In this document: piece by piece, positions 32,765 through 42,634 of the stretch
Layout: every line of letters starts with the position of its first letter
Position numbering within the stretch: position 1 is the stretch's first letter
Assembly: GCA_021738625.1 (NCBI GenBank)
Contig: JAIPBS010000016.1
Coordinates: 1-64,000, forward strand
Length of the DNA: 64,000 nt
From: Bacteroidales bacterium
GTDB lineage: Bacteria; Bacteroidota; Bacteroidia; Bacteroidales; JAIOZK01
Direction of reading: 5' to 3'
Made by a program: the position numbers and the translations under genes
Notes under the pieces: generated by a model
The model's database searches: none
The model's input: the letters and a program-made list of their open reading frames with translations, nothing else
Told to the model about the DNA's origin: nothing

Positions 32765-35248
32765 TTATTCCTGATCCATAAATGGGAAATACTCAAGTTT
32801 GATCCAATAGGCGATAAAGTTTATAAACGCATCTGTTCCATCCTTGTCAAATTTGACAAGTTCAAGATAGGCATCAGAGTATGCAAGGGCATCGGAAATA
32901 GTGTATAAATAATCGACGGGGCATTCCGGATCAATATCTTTTATCTTAATATCAAGAGCGTCATTGTATTTTTTAGAAAATGTTATACCAGGAACGGCAA
33001 TCATCTCCTCGAACAATTTACCAACTGTCACGTCTCCGTGCTTGCCAGCGCTTTCTCCCACATAAACATCAGCCAAATCCCGCAGCGTTTGTTCAAATGA
33101 TTTTCTTATATCGCTTTCACTTCCCTTATCGAAATCAAGCAAGGCTTCCTGTATCCTGAATCGCAAATCATTGAAGGTGGAGGATTCTGTTAACACCTCA
33201 AACTTCCATATTCTAGGTTCAAAGTTACTTGCTGATATTGGTGCATATCCTTCAAAATATCGTTGTACTTTTGAACTTAGAAGAGATTTGAATATTGAAT
33301 CGAACTCTGGAGAATCCGGTGAATAAGGAGTTGCCTTTCTTAATTCATCGCGAACAAAAATCAACAAACGAAATTCTTCCATTGTCATCTCACCCTTCAG
33401 GTTAAGTTCTTCCATAATCTCTTCAATTGATTTTCCGCTATAAAGCAACTTGTGCAGCATCACAAAGAAGTTATTAACACTCTCAGCGGACTTATAAATA
33501 CTTTCAACAATATTCTCTCTCAATAAGTTCTTGTCCATTTTTCCACCAGTATTATAAATAACCCTGTTGGCTAATATATTTTGATTCAGAAAATATGTAT
33601 GTTTGTTATGGTTATCAACAAGTTTGATTTCCAATTCATCGTTAGGGAACCGCTTTTTATAAATATTCTGTGCAGCAATTTCCGCAATATACTTCATCTG
33701 TGACTTGAACTTTGTATATCCCTTTTTGCAATCCTCATCGCGTGCGATATCATCCAACCTCTGATCAAATTCAGTTTGGTAAACCATGAGGTTACAGTTG
33801 AACATGGTTAATAAATCAATTAGCTCATCAGCTTCTGTATAGGTATAATCCTGTTGTCGCTGATGGTCGCCGACATCTCCAATTAGAATGATCAGATTAT
33901 TTTCATTCTCCTTGCCATATAGCATATTCAGTCCGTTGTAAAGACCATAATAAACCGATTCACAAATTGTAGTATTCGTATTCTTGGCTGGGTCATAGGC
34001 ATTAGCGAGAAAGTTCCTGATTTCATTATCGTTTGATGTTAGATCTTTTTTCTCGATGGTATACTCATCCTCCGTATCACGATAAACAACAGCTCCCCAA
34101 TTTACAGTGACTCTTCGTGTTGAATCGATCCCAAAATTTTTATTAGCAGAAATTCTGCTTGTGCTTTCGCTGATAGATTTAACCACTTCCGGAAAATATT
34201 CACGCATACTAGCCGTTGCATCAATCACAAATACTACATTGAGGTTTCTCAATTCACTGTTATAGTTGGCCCTCAAACTATCAATGATTTTCGTCATCAC
34301 ACGCCCGGCAGTATCGCGGATATCACCGAGTACACCAACCTTCAAAATACCGGTTTTTGATGTCCCTTCCAAGAAAGGAAATCTATATTTACCCTTATTC
34401 CACCTACTAGTTGTAAAGGGTTCTTCCTTATATGGTATTGGATTCTCTTGGTAATTCTTAACTTTTTCTTCAATCTCGATAAATGTCCTACTCTCTAAAT
34501 AATCGATTGCCAATTCAGGATCAGTAAAAAGTGCTGCTGGAGCGTATTTATTAATCCGCTCAGCATAATTCTCATAATCAGGAAGTAAACAACCCCTGTT
34601 ATTCCATGGAGTTACCTTAGATTTATGTATCCATCCATACACATTTTCCATTAAGCATGGTCCGGCATTATTTCCGCAATCCGGTTTACTGCTTAGCAAG
34701 TAAGCACTGTCACTTTCCTTATAGACGTAGCATACTGTGTAAATATCAACACTTTCATTATTAACCTTCGTCAGTTGCGGATTGTTGTAAAAGCGATTTC
34801 TTCTGGCTTGGCTAAAGTCCTCAAGATTATTAATTATCATTGCTTTTCTCAGCACCTTGTTGCGTGTCATTATACACCTGGGAATAAGAATAAGCCTTTT
34901 CTTAGGAATATATCCCAGACTTATGGTTGGATTACCAGGATCGGCTACTTCAACAAACTTTTCTGTTTCCTTAATTACAAAGAATTCCTGTAAAAAAGAA
35001 GCCTTTAAACTTTTAACACTCGAAACGAAACTGGGTTGTGAATAGATTTTGTTCCCTTCTTTGTCGGAATAAACATACCAATCAGCACCCGATTTTTCCG
35101 TATCCAGTAATTTTCTTGTTTCGAGAACAGAAGGATCAAAAACTTCAGTTCTACGAGGGGCCTTGACCTCTTGGGCCAAAATAGATGCTGGCATCAGAAA
35201 AACAGCAGAAAAAAGAAAAACAAAACTAACAAATATTTTCACTTTCAT
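32765..35248 (-). CDS. Periplasmic SH3-like/von Willebrand factor A protein
   Basis: An 827-residue exported protein (signal peptide ending ILAQ). The N-terminal ~200 residues look like two SH3-like modules (second: YLLSSKPDCG then VYGWIHKSKVTPW). A vWA domain at about residues 330-500 has the MIDAS motif VVFVIDATASM (Asp-x-Thr-x-Ser) and the later LIILIGDVGDHQ. The C-terminal ~300 residues are largely helical. vWA proteins bind partners through a metal ion. There is a faint, unverified resemblance to the TssR protein of Bacteroidota type VI systems, but no other type VI gene is present. It lies 21 bases after the barrel gene, before the ABC transporter. The function is unknown. Confidence 0.7.
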   Translation of the reverse strand: MKVKIFVSFVFLFSAVFLMPASILAQEVKAPRRTEVFDPSVLETRKLLDTEKSGADWYVYSDKEGNKIYSQPSFVSSVKSLKASFLQEFFVIKETEKFVEVADPGNPTISLGYIPKKRLILIPRCIMTRNKVLRKAMIINNLEDFSQARRNRFYNNPQLTKVNNESVDIYTVCYVYKESDSAYLLSSKPDCGNNAGPCLMENVYGWIHKSKVTPWNNRGCLLPDYENYAERINKYAPAALFTDPELAIDYLESRTFIEIEEKVKNYQENPIPYKEEPFTTSRWNKGKYRFPFLEGTSKTGILKVGVLGDIRDTAGRVMTKIIDSLRANYNSELRNLNVVFVIDATASMREYFPEVVKSISESTSRISANKNFGIDSTRRVTVNWGAVVYRDTEDEYTIEKKDLTSNDNEIRNFLANAYDPAKNTNTTICESVYYGLYNGLNMLYGKENENNLIILIGDVGDHQRQQDYTYTEADELIDLLTMFNCNLMVYQTEFDQRLDDIARDEDCKKGYTKFKSQMKYIAEIAAQNIYKKRFPNDELEIKLVDNHNKHTYFLNQNILANRVIYNTGGKMDKNLLRENIVESIYKSAESVNNFFVMLHKLLYSGKSIEEIMEELNLKGEMTMEEFRLLIFVRDELRKATPYSPDSPEFDSIFKSLLSSKVQRYFEGYAPISASNFEPRIWKFEVLTESSTFNDLRFRIQEALLDFDKGSESDIRKSFEQTLRDLADVYVGESAGKHGDVTVGKLFEEMIAVPGITFSKKYNDALDIKIKDIDPECPVDYLYTISDALAYSDAYLELVKFDKDGTDAFINFIAYWIKLEYFPFMDQE

Positions 35249-35272
35249 CACTTTACAAGATTTTTATTTAAC

Positions 35273-37801
35273 TTAATATTTTTTCACCTTGTGATTGGTT
35301 TCCAAAACTGGAATCAATTGTTGATCCTTATATTGATCACGACTCACATAAACATTAATCATATATCGGCTTTCGTCAGTCTCAGCATCAAATCCATATT
35401 CACTTTCTATGTAGCTTATAAATTCAAGAATAAAAGGCTTGATTGTTTTTCGTTGTTTGTAAAAACTTACATCAAATGGAATATAATTATAACTAACAAA
35501 ACGGCGTTCTGAATTCAACCTGGCATTCAAATTCAAAAGTTCTTTCACATTTAACAAGTTTCTTTTCTCCGCTTCAACATCCGCTATATTCGATACATAT
35601 CGATTGATCAGATTCTCCTTAAATTTTCCGAATTCATCAACTTTAAAAACAGTAACAGTAACCTTATCTCCCATTGGCTTACTTATTATAATTTGATTAC
35701 CTTCCCATTTCATATTTTCAGTTAAGTTCAAATCAAAGTTACAATAAACAATGGGGTTGTGAACGAAGGCACTCAAATATATTAGTATTTCTTTGTTTGA
35801 CTTACGAGCTTCGTTAACCTGTTCCTTTAGCAAATCTGCAATACGTTCCCTACGATTCTTAGCAGCACTGGAACTGAGATCATCTCCTTGTTCTCGTAAC
35901 AAGGAAACATAAACAAAATTAAAGTCTGGCAATTTCTTAACATAAATGGATAATTCATCATCGGACACGCAGCCGGTTTTATCATTAATTAAATCCGATA
36001 ATTTAAATCGAATAAGCGGGTCATTTACATTATTCTTCTCAGGGCAGTCTTCTAACAAAACATCATAACCGAATGGTTTATAAATGGTAAAACTTCCTGA
36101 TTCAGTCAATAACCACTTTTCAGGATATTTGATTTTTAATGACCTGGATTTATTCAACGGCATCCGGTATTTCTTCGGTTTCTTCAACCAGTCACCATGT
36201 AACAAGGCGGGTAGCTTTTTAATATCAACATTCCGGTCGGCCCGGGATGAAATATTTATCTCAAATCGATCAAAGCCTGATGCTTTTTCGAAATCATCCC
36301 CAGCTCTTGAAAGCTTTGCGTATTTGAAAAAGTTTTGACGAGTGGGTTTAAGGTTTAAAACGACACCAGCATTGAATCCAAAATTTGATAGTCCAAAGCT
36401 TCTGGCGGACATAAGGTTGTTAGCTTCTCCAGCCTTTTCGGATAATATGAATTGTGCGTTTTTTTCATTAACATCGGTTAAGGCAAAACCGGCGGAAGGT
36501 CCGGCATATATCTCAAATATCTGGTTTAAAGAAATCTTTACATAGAGTTCACTGAAAACACCCAAATATGATTCTTTAAATACCGTATTTGTGGATTGAT
36601 TGGAAAAAGTGGTATCACTGAAAAAGCCGTACTCAGGCAAATCGGATATGGTAACCGTGCTGGAATCAGACAATTGGGGATTCCATATTTTGTATCTTCC
36701 CGAGTAAGAATATGTGCCAGTATTATCAATTACTTTGGATGAATTTACAAGATGATACTTTAAACCAGCATTGAGCTCTATACTAATTCCTGGCCTGACA
36801 GGATAATAATTCTTAAAGTCAGAATAGTTCTTGATGCTTTTCATTGATTCGGGTACTTCTTTCCAACTCGATTTGAAAGCATAATTAAAACTAACGCCTA
36901 AAGGAACACTCAAAATTTTGATATCATATTTCTGTTCTATGTCGCGAGCTTCGATTTGTAAAATATACGGATAACTGTCTATATCCGTAGAACTTACCTC
37001 TTCGTAATAACGATTAACCTTCAACCCAATATTCTTAACATTACCGTAATAAAGTCCGGAAAACAAACCAAGCTTAAAGTTGTTATTGCCTGCCAGGTCC
37101 CAATTTGCAGTCAAACTTAAATCCATCTCATTTCCAGCAGAATAAGAAATACCACTCATAGTATTGGGGTTTGTTTTCATATTCAAGGAAGAGTTTCCAA
37201 AACCGGCGCCTAGCTTTAAACTTTGTGGAAGCAATTCGCAGGCCCAGTATTCAGGAAGAAGTGAACTATTTGCCGGTTCTATCCGGAGGATCTTATATTT
37301 AGCATTGTCATATATTATGGACAACTTAAGCTTTACAAATGGCTGATAATAGGCAGTGATTGTCCGACGATGCCTGAATTCGATTGTATTGTTCTTAACA
37401 AGGGTAAGCTCATAAAGCGTGTTACCCTTTTCCCTGTATGATCGTTTGAGTTTCAGAGAATATACATATGTCTTGAAACCTTTGTTATATAAGCTGTCAA
37501 TTAGTTCACAATACCTTTTAACTGTAATATATTTGGGAAAGTCACCGACCTGGTAGATATCATTGAAAACGAATGAACTGTCACTGCTGTTATAAAAAAG
37601 AGATTCAAAACTCTCTTTCACGGTGTCATTATAGGTAATGCTCCTTTCGTCAAAACTATATTTGGAAAGCGAACTATACTCGCTATATTCTTTAATAAAG
37701 TTACGTAGGCCTATCGGGATATTTTGGGCAGAAATTCTTCCAAATAAACCAAAAATAAAAATCGCCGTAAGCGAACCAACAAAAAACAACTTCCTATTCA
37801 T
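35273..37801 (-). CDS. Outer-membrane barrel protein with N- and C-terminal periplasmic domains
   Basis: An 842-residue protein starting at ATG 37801 (signal peptide ending RISAQ); the in-frame start at 37846 lies inside the preceding gene. Residues ~30-170 form a soluble domain (TYVYSLKLKRSYREKGNTLY). Residues ~190-500 contain barrel-like strands (SLKLGAGFGNSSLNM, FKLGLFSGLYYGNVKNIGLK, GISIELNAGLKYHLV, IFEIYAGPSAGFALTDV, FGFNAGVVLNLKPT). The remaining ~330 residues are soluble, including PDFNFVYVSLLREQGDD and KEILIYLSAFVHNPIVYCN. The third protein class in this 7-gene cluster, it could form the outer-membrane pore or anchor. Gaps to neighbours are 7 and 24 bases. I do not recognise the family. 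Confidence 0.65.
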   Translation of the reverse strand: MNRKLFFVGSLTAIFIFGLFGRISAQNIPIGLRNFIKEYSEYSSLSKYSFDERSITYNDTVKESFESLFYNSSDSSFVFNDIYQVGDFPKYITVKRYCELIDSLYNKGFKTYVYSLKLKRSYREKGNTLYELTLVKNNTIEFRHRRTITAYYQPFVKLKLSIIYDNAKYKILRIEPANSSLLPEYWACELLPQSLKLGAGFGNSSLNMKTNPNTMSGISYSAGNEMDLSLTANWDLAGNNNFKLGLFSGLYYGNVKNIGLKVNRYYEEVSSTDIDSYPYILQIEARDIEQKYDIKILSVPLGVSFNYAFKSSWKEVPESMKSIKNYSDFKNYYPVRPGISIELNAGLKYHLVNSSKVIDNTGTYSYSGRYKIWNPQLSDSSTVTISDLPEYGFFSDTTFSNQSTNTVFKESYLGVFSELYVKISLNQIFEIYAGPSAGFALTDVNEKNAQFILSEKAGEANNLMSARSFGLSNFGFNAGVVLNLKPTRQNFFKYAKLSRAGDDFEKASGFDRFEINISSRADRNVDIKKLPALLHGDWLKKPKKYRMPLNKSRSLKIKYPEKWLLTESGSFTIYKPFGYDVLLEDCPEKNNVNDPLIRFKLSDLINDKTGCVSDDELSIYVKKLPDFNFVYVSLLREQGDDLSSSAAKNRRERIADLLKEQVNEARKSNKEILIYLSAFVHNPIVYCNFDLNLTENMKWEGNQIIISKPMGDKVTVTVFKVDEFGKFKENLINRYVSNIADVEAEKRNLLNVKELLNLNARLNSERRFVSYNYIPFDVSFYKQRKTIKPFILEFISYIESEYGFDAETDESRYMINVYVSRDQYKDQQLIPVLETNHKVKKY

Positions 37802-37808
37802 AACGAGT

Positions 37809-39185
37809 TTATTTGATTTCAATATTTTTTCTTTCAACCATCTCATTTAACTTATTCATTACGTAAAGTATGTACTTACCAGAAGGTATTTCCTGACCGG
37901 ATAAATCTGTGTTATCATTTTCACCACTTACATTGAAAACCTGATAGGTTTCAGTGTTTAAAAGAAAAGTTTTTAAGTTATATGACAACTTACTTTCATC
38001 TTTAGATAAATTAAATTTCTCAAAACAAATTTTGCCTCCCGACTTAACATCGGGGGATTTGAGGTAAAAACTTGAACTGCAGTCAAATGAAAAATTAACA
38101 ACGGTGACGCCATAAAAGTAATTAGTTGTATCTAAATTGTCTAATAAATAATAATTCACACTTGTTGTTGTATCCAAAATAGTTTTAACGCCCTGGGCAT
38201 TTTGCCTGAACCATAGGTATACAAACGCTTCAGCATCATCAATTAAACAAATAAGCAATTTGCTGCCGGGATTTTTTAATGTTAAGTATGCATCTTGCGG
38301 TGAAGCATAACTCAACACCATTAAATCCTGCCTGGTTTCTGCCATACAACCCAAGCTATCCTGAACCTTTAGCCTAATGTCAAATTGATTCGGGTTATCC
38401 GTATCCAGACAACTGATCAACACCTGACTTTGGTTGTCAGTTTCCAGCTGACATAATTCCGAATTCTGTATTTCCCATTCATAGCTTGCATAATTATCAA
38501 CCGTATAAAACAGAATATTTTTTTGATATGAACACACAATGCTATCATTGCCGTATATTTCAGGCAACTCCGGTTTGTATATTGTAATACTGTCCGAGTA
38601 TTTTCCTACACATCCATTTTCATCGACACCTTTGAGGGTAACATGATATATACCAGCATCTGAGTAAATATGATTTGCATTGAAAAACACAGATGAATCC
38701 TCGTATATCCCATCACCAAAACTCCAATGCCACGAAACAAATGATGAAATATTGGGGCTGGTATTCTCAAATTCAGTCACAGAACCCAGGCAATGTCCAG
38801 CATATTGAAAACTTACTGAAGGTGAAGCATGCACAGTCAACAGAGCACCAGAACTTGTGTCCCGGATTTCACTAACTTCGGCTATGCATCTATATTGCCG
38901 ACCATCCTGAGAAACCAGCAAATCCACAAGATAAAGTGTATCGTTGTTGGTCTCAGGTAGATCAAGCCAGGCAGTATTATCTTTATATTGCCAAATATAT
39001 TCAATGGGTGGACTGCCATGAAAACCCAATGTATCCACTTCCACATAAAAAACCCCACCTCCATTCTCACAGGCAGACACATCTGCCGGTTGTTCTGAAA
39101 ATACAATCTGCCCTGCATCAGCCTGACCAAAAACAGTTTGCATCATCAACATTATTATAAACAAAGAAAAAAATCTTTTCATCAT
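37809..39185 (-). CDS. Exported Ig-like/PKD protein with degenerate T9SS-type C terminus
   Basis: A 458-residue protein (signal peptide ending TVFGQ). An Ig-like region (~30-125) and a PKD domain (SWHWSFGDGIYEDSS, then IYSDAGIYHVTLKGVDENG) are followed by a domain at about 290-380. That domain resembles one in the 40837 protein: SPQDAYLTLKN... LLICLIDDAEAFVYLWF. The C terminus (YQVFNVSG, then IPSGKYILYVMNKLNE, ending KNIEIK) resembles a T9SS sorting domain, but the usual start (NPxxD) is missing, so export by T9SS is possible rather than certain. Tight spacing to both neighbours indicates one transcript. Likely surface-located; the ligand is unknown. Confidence 0.65.
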   Translation of the reverse strand: MMKRFFSLFIIMLMMQTVFGQADAGQIVFSEQPADVSACENGGGVFYVEVDTLGFHGSPPIEYIWQYKDNTAWLDLPETNNDTLYLVDLLVSQDGRQYRCIAEVSEIRDTSSGALLTVHASPSVSFQYAGHCLGSVTEFENTSPNISSFVSWHWSFGDGIYEDSSVFFNANHIYSDAGIYHVTLKGVDENGCVGKYSDSITIYKPELPEIYGNDSIVCSYQKNILFYTVDNYASYEWEIQNSELCQLETDNQSQVLISCLDTDNPNQFDIRLKVQDSLGCMAETRQDLMVLSYASPQDAYLTLKNPGSKLLICLIDDAEAFVYLWFRQNAQGVKTILDTTTSVNYYLLDNLDTTNYFYGVTVVNFSFDCSSSFYLKSPDVKSGGKICFEKFNLSKDESKLSYNLKTFLLNTETYQVFNVSGENDNTDLSGQEIPSGKYILYVMNKLNEMVERKNIEIK

Positions 39186-39208
39186 ATAAATTTTTTCTAT
39201 TCACATAT

Positions 39209-40828
39209 TTATTTCAAAGTATAAGTTATCCCGGTATTAAAAATCAATGCCTTCGTATTAAGCTTGTCACTTAATAAGAATATATTATTTGTTTTGCCTT
39301 CTCCTTCTGAGAGAATGAAAGAATCGGCATTACCAGTTTCCAGTATATTCAGGAAACCATACCTGTACATAACCTCAAAGTTTAGTGATACCCGCCTGAA
39401 ACTAAACATCACCCCAAGGTCAAGCATCGCAGAAAAGTTGTAGCTCTTAAAATTTGGATCCGTTTCTGAATAGTTCAAATCAGTATATGTCGCAAATCCA
39501 TAATATGGAAGATATTCAAGTGTGACCGGAACGGTATCATTGCCAGTACCGTATTCAAATGTACCTGTATAGGTAATTTCACCACCATCAAACGGTTTCA
39601 AAATTGAACTACCCGAAGAATTGTTGGAAAGATAGGAAAACACAAAACCAATGTCTCCATAATAATTCAGATGAAAATTCTTGTTAACGTTTTCTCTGTA
39701 TGGTTTGTATTTTACCTTGAATGAAACCGGTAGATCAAAATAGTCTAGTGTTAAGTCCATTCCGACCCCACTGGCATAAACATTTTTTATGTATTCCTTA
39801 TTAAGTTTCTCAGAAAAATCAGGGAAATTTTGCTTGAACTCATCCAGAACGATCCGGGATTTAAGCCTTGAAAAACCAAGACCAACAGAATAGCCCAAAG
39901 CAAATAGTTGTGGGCCATCGTTGTAGTAATAATCAAAAGATATCCCTACATTATAAACTGGCTTCCCTTCAATTGTTGAAACTAACTCTTGGTTAAAATT
40001 GAAATCTGCTCTTAATCTTGAAAACCCCATTCCAAATGACATCGTCAGATTCTTGGTATTTCTTTTTTGTAAAATGGGACGTATGACCTGAGGAACAAAT
40101 GGCGGAGTTTTTGCGTCTTGAATCTTAATTTGATATATTTTACCTGTAGGTTCCAGTGTTCCATCATCATTTCTTTTAATTACAAAGTAACCCATAGCCG
40201 CCACAGGCCGTAACGATCGTCGTTCTCCTTTAACAAGCTTATCGGTTGAAAGCGGCCCGGTAGGTTCCTTTGACTTGACTGTATCAGAGGCCGTTGCACC
40301 TGTTGTATCAACTCCATTCTTGGCAAACAAAACAGGCCGGTAAAAAACTCCCCGAAACGCAATTGAAAAATAGGCTTTCACAGCAATCAGTTCAGGATCA
40401 ATATAATAATCACTAAAGTCTAATTGTGCATTTCTGATGATAAAACGAATGTCGGAAGTATTTTTTTCGGGATTGTCACAATACCACCTCACCAAGGTAT
40501 CAAGAAAACGTTCAACATTAACCAGCTTTGGCAGATCTTTCATCAAATCTTTGTGATCTATAAAAACGGGATTGATATGTTTTTGACTCTTATCCCTGTA
40601 ATCATAAAACAAATTTGATGATTTATCAATATAGATTGAATCAAGTTGCAAATTTCCACTTTGATCCTTTGTGTAAATATTGTTTAGATAATTCTCGAGA
40701 GTATCCAGAGTATTTCTTGTCGTTGTCTCTGCACCATTTAATACTGCATCGAGCCATTTTTGTGATGTAGCATTAAATGAAAGGATAATAAAGAAACTTA
40801 ATAAAACAATTGTCAAACGCTTTTTCAT
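39209..40828 (-). CDS. Outer-membrane beta-barrel protein of the surface cluster
   Basis: A 539-residue protein starting at ATG 40828 (signal peptide ending NATSQ); the extended start at 40861 overlaps the preceding gene. Residues ~50-240 form an N-terminal soluble part. From ~270, strands such as NLTMSFGMGFSRLRADFNF, LFALGYSVGLGFSRLKS, DLTLDYFDLPVSFKVKYKP, VSLNFEVMYRYGFL, and the end ALIFNTGITYTLK describe a barrel whose last strand reaches the C terminus. It may be an outer-membrane channel or anchor for the exported proteins encoded around it. It lies 8 bases after the previous gene and 23 before the next. Confidence 0.68.
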   Translation of the reverse strand: MKKRLTIVLLSFFIILSFNATSQKWLDAVLNGAETTTRNTLDTLENYLNNIYTKDQSGNLQLDSIYIDKSSNLFYDYRDKSQKHINPVFIDHKDLMKDLPKLVNVERFLDTLVRWYCDNPEKNTSDIRFIIRNAQLDFSDYYIDPELIAVKAYFSIAFRGVFYRPVLFAKNGVDTTGATASDTVKSKEPTGPLSTDKLVKGERRSLRPVAAMGYFVIKRNDDGTLEPTGKIYQIKIQDAKTPPFVPQVIRPILQKRNTKNLTMSFGMGFSRLRADFNFNQELVSTIEGKPVYNVGISFDYYYNDGPQLFALGYSVGLGFSRLKSRIVLDEFKQNFPDFSEKLNKEYIKNVYASGVGMDLTLDYFDLPVSFKVKYKPYRENVNKNFHLNYYGDIGFVFSYLSNNSSGSSILKPFDGGEITYTGTFEYGTGNDTVPVTLEYLPYYGFATYTDLNYSETDPNFKSYNFSAMLDLGVMFSFRRVSLNFEVMYRYGFLNILETGNADSFILSEGEGKTNNIFLLSDKLNTKALIFNTGITYTLK

Positions 40829-40836
40829 AACCCAAA

Positions 40837-42621
40837 TTATTTCGCAAGTACAACCTTGCAATAAAAATGATTTTTTGTAGTATTTATCAATATTATATAG
40901 ATTCCATCTTCAAACCCGCCTAAATCAACAGGAAGAGCATTCATGTTTTCCTGGAATGTGTTATGCCAAATAAGTTGACCTTCTGGTTTGTAAACATGAA
41001 CTATGATTTTTTCTTCCTGGTGATCACCCAGGTAGATATTAAAAATCCCAGATGAAGGATTGGGCGCAATATTGAGCATTTGATTTTCATGAATCAATCC
41101 TTTCTGAGTTCCTTCTTTTACACTGAAATGGGAATGAGTTAAGCAACAAGAGTCTTTATAATAAGAAGTTTCAACAAAAAAAGTATCAGATGGAGTCAGA
41201 TTATTAAAATAACTGGTACCCGTAAGCGAAAAATAGTTTTTACCTTGTGTTTTACCCAGATATATATCATCACTGTTGTCTACGTTGCTCTCACCAGCAT
41301 GAAACCAATAATAGCTTTTAACATTTGTATCGAGACATACAAGCAAATAATCATTCAGGATCAAACTGGCACTGTCTTTCGGGGAAGTACGATTTTCTAT
41401 GTAAACATAATTTGTTTCAGAAACACGACAGCCTCCCTCAGATTCAACATAAGCTTTCACCCATCCATTTCCTTCACCACCCCAATCAACCTGCAGAAGG
41501 TTTCCAGGAGTTATCCTATAATCTATGGCTTCATCCGAAACCATCCAGTCCACGCTCATTCCATCCTCTAGTGGCTCGACAAAATACTCCGCACCATACT
41601 CATAACCACATACCTGTTGAGGGCCAATTATTTCAAATTCTGGAGGATTATATAACGCTATTTCCTTTATTGTATCAAAAACATAATCTCCTAATCGATA
41701 TTCATACTTCACTTCCGTGCTGTTCCCTTCTGCCAGCGACGGATTAAACATCATTGTGTTATCAACAATACATTCCCCTGAGAAACGGCCGCCTTTGGGT
41801 TGACCCTGCAAAGGGATGAGAGTGTCATACTTGCAGTACGCATCGTTTACCTCAAAATCGAAAATAAATATGGGCAATTCGGTTATGGATGAATGATCGT
41901 CACCCACGCCCACAGCCCTGAAATAAATCGTATTGTGTCCAAAATGAAGAGAACCTTCATCAAGACTAAAATAATCGAGTAGGTTAAAAGCGACTTCAGC
42001 ATTATACTCTTCATTTAGAATGATTACATCCGGATCATTAAATTCAGCGTTATTGGCAAACTCGATTCGCTTAATCCTCGCACTGCCAAATGATTCTTCA
42101 GGCTGGGATTCTGCACCAAACAATGCGTAAGCGTGAAGTTCTATTTGGAACACAGAGATGTCGGAGCTAAGTGTTAAGGGTACCTCAGGATTGTAATCGA
42201 CACCATTAACCTTGGTAACATCAAGCTGGGGTGAAGAATAAAAGTACAGGGCCTGCGCGTAAACATATTCATTACCTGATACTTCCCTTATCCTGAGTTG
42301 TACAAAAGAAGTGTCGGTTTTGGCTAAAAACTCAGGTGCAACCAATTGAATCTGGTAGGGATGAGAAGCACCCGGTTCATAAATGGCATTGGCTTTATGC
42401 CATAAACCTCCGTTTAACCTAAGCCAGGCATCATCAAGATCAAATACATTCGGAGCCAGATCTCTACCAATGGCTACAAACTTGTTTACAAAATTGATTT
42501 TCCACGGATTGCCAAAAATTGACCCTGAATCTGGCTGCCAGTCGTATTCATAATCCTGCGATTGCAAATGCCCAAAAGAAATAACAAAAAGCAGGCTTAA
42601 AAGAAGAAGTTTGTTTTTCAT
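40837..42621 (-). CDS. T9SS-exported Ig-like surface protein
   Basis: A 594-residue protein with a signal peptide (ending HLQSQ). The first ~270 residues have beta-rich segments (LRLNGGLWHKANAIYEPGAS). Ig-like parts follow, one at about 410-500 related to that of the 37809 protein (SPKDSASLILNDYLLVCLDT, then YYWF). The C terminus is a type A T9SS sorting domain: LNIAPNPSSGIFNIYL, IIVHVYKPEGQLIWHN, and GIYIILINTTKNHFYCKVVL. It should be translocated across the outer membrane and probably anchored. It lies 13 bases after the giant beta-helix gene, in the same transcript. The exact binding role is unknown. Confidence 0.75.
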   Translation of the reverse strand: MKNKLLLLSLLFVISFGHLQSQDYEYDWQPDSGSIFGNPWKINFVNKFVAIGRDLAPNVFDLDDAWLRLNGGLWHKANAIYEPGASHPYQIQLVAPEFLAKTDTSFVQLRIREVSGNEYVYAQALYFYSSPQLDVTKVNGVDYNPEVPLTLSSDISVFQIELHAYALFGAESQPEESFGSARIKRIEFANNAEFNDPDVIILNEEYNAEVAFNLLDYFSLDEGSLHFGHNTIYFRAVGVGDDHSSITELPIFIFDFEVNDAYCKYDTLIPLQGQPKGGRFSGECIVDNTMMFNPSLAEGNSTEVKYEYRLGDYVFDTIKEIALYNPPEFEIIGPQQVCGYEYGAEYFVEPLEDGMSVDWMVSDEAIDYRITPGNLLQVDWGGEGNGWVKAYVESEGGCRVSETNYVYIENRTSPKDSASLILNDYLLVCLDTNVKSYYWFHAGESNVDNSDDIYLGKTQGKNYFSLTGTSYFNNLTPSDTFFVETSYYKDSCCLTHSHFSVKEGTQKGLIHENQMLNIAPNPSSGIFNIYLGDHQEEKIIVHVYKPEGQLIWHNTFQENMNALPVDLGGFEDGIYIILINTTKNHFYCKVVLAK

Positions 42622-42634
42622 TTTCCAATCAGTG

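Noticed and set aside
32765-35248. Type VI secretion protein TssR
   Set aside because: Only a remembered likeness of SH3/vWA order; no tssB, tssC, hcp or other type VI genes in the window.
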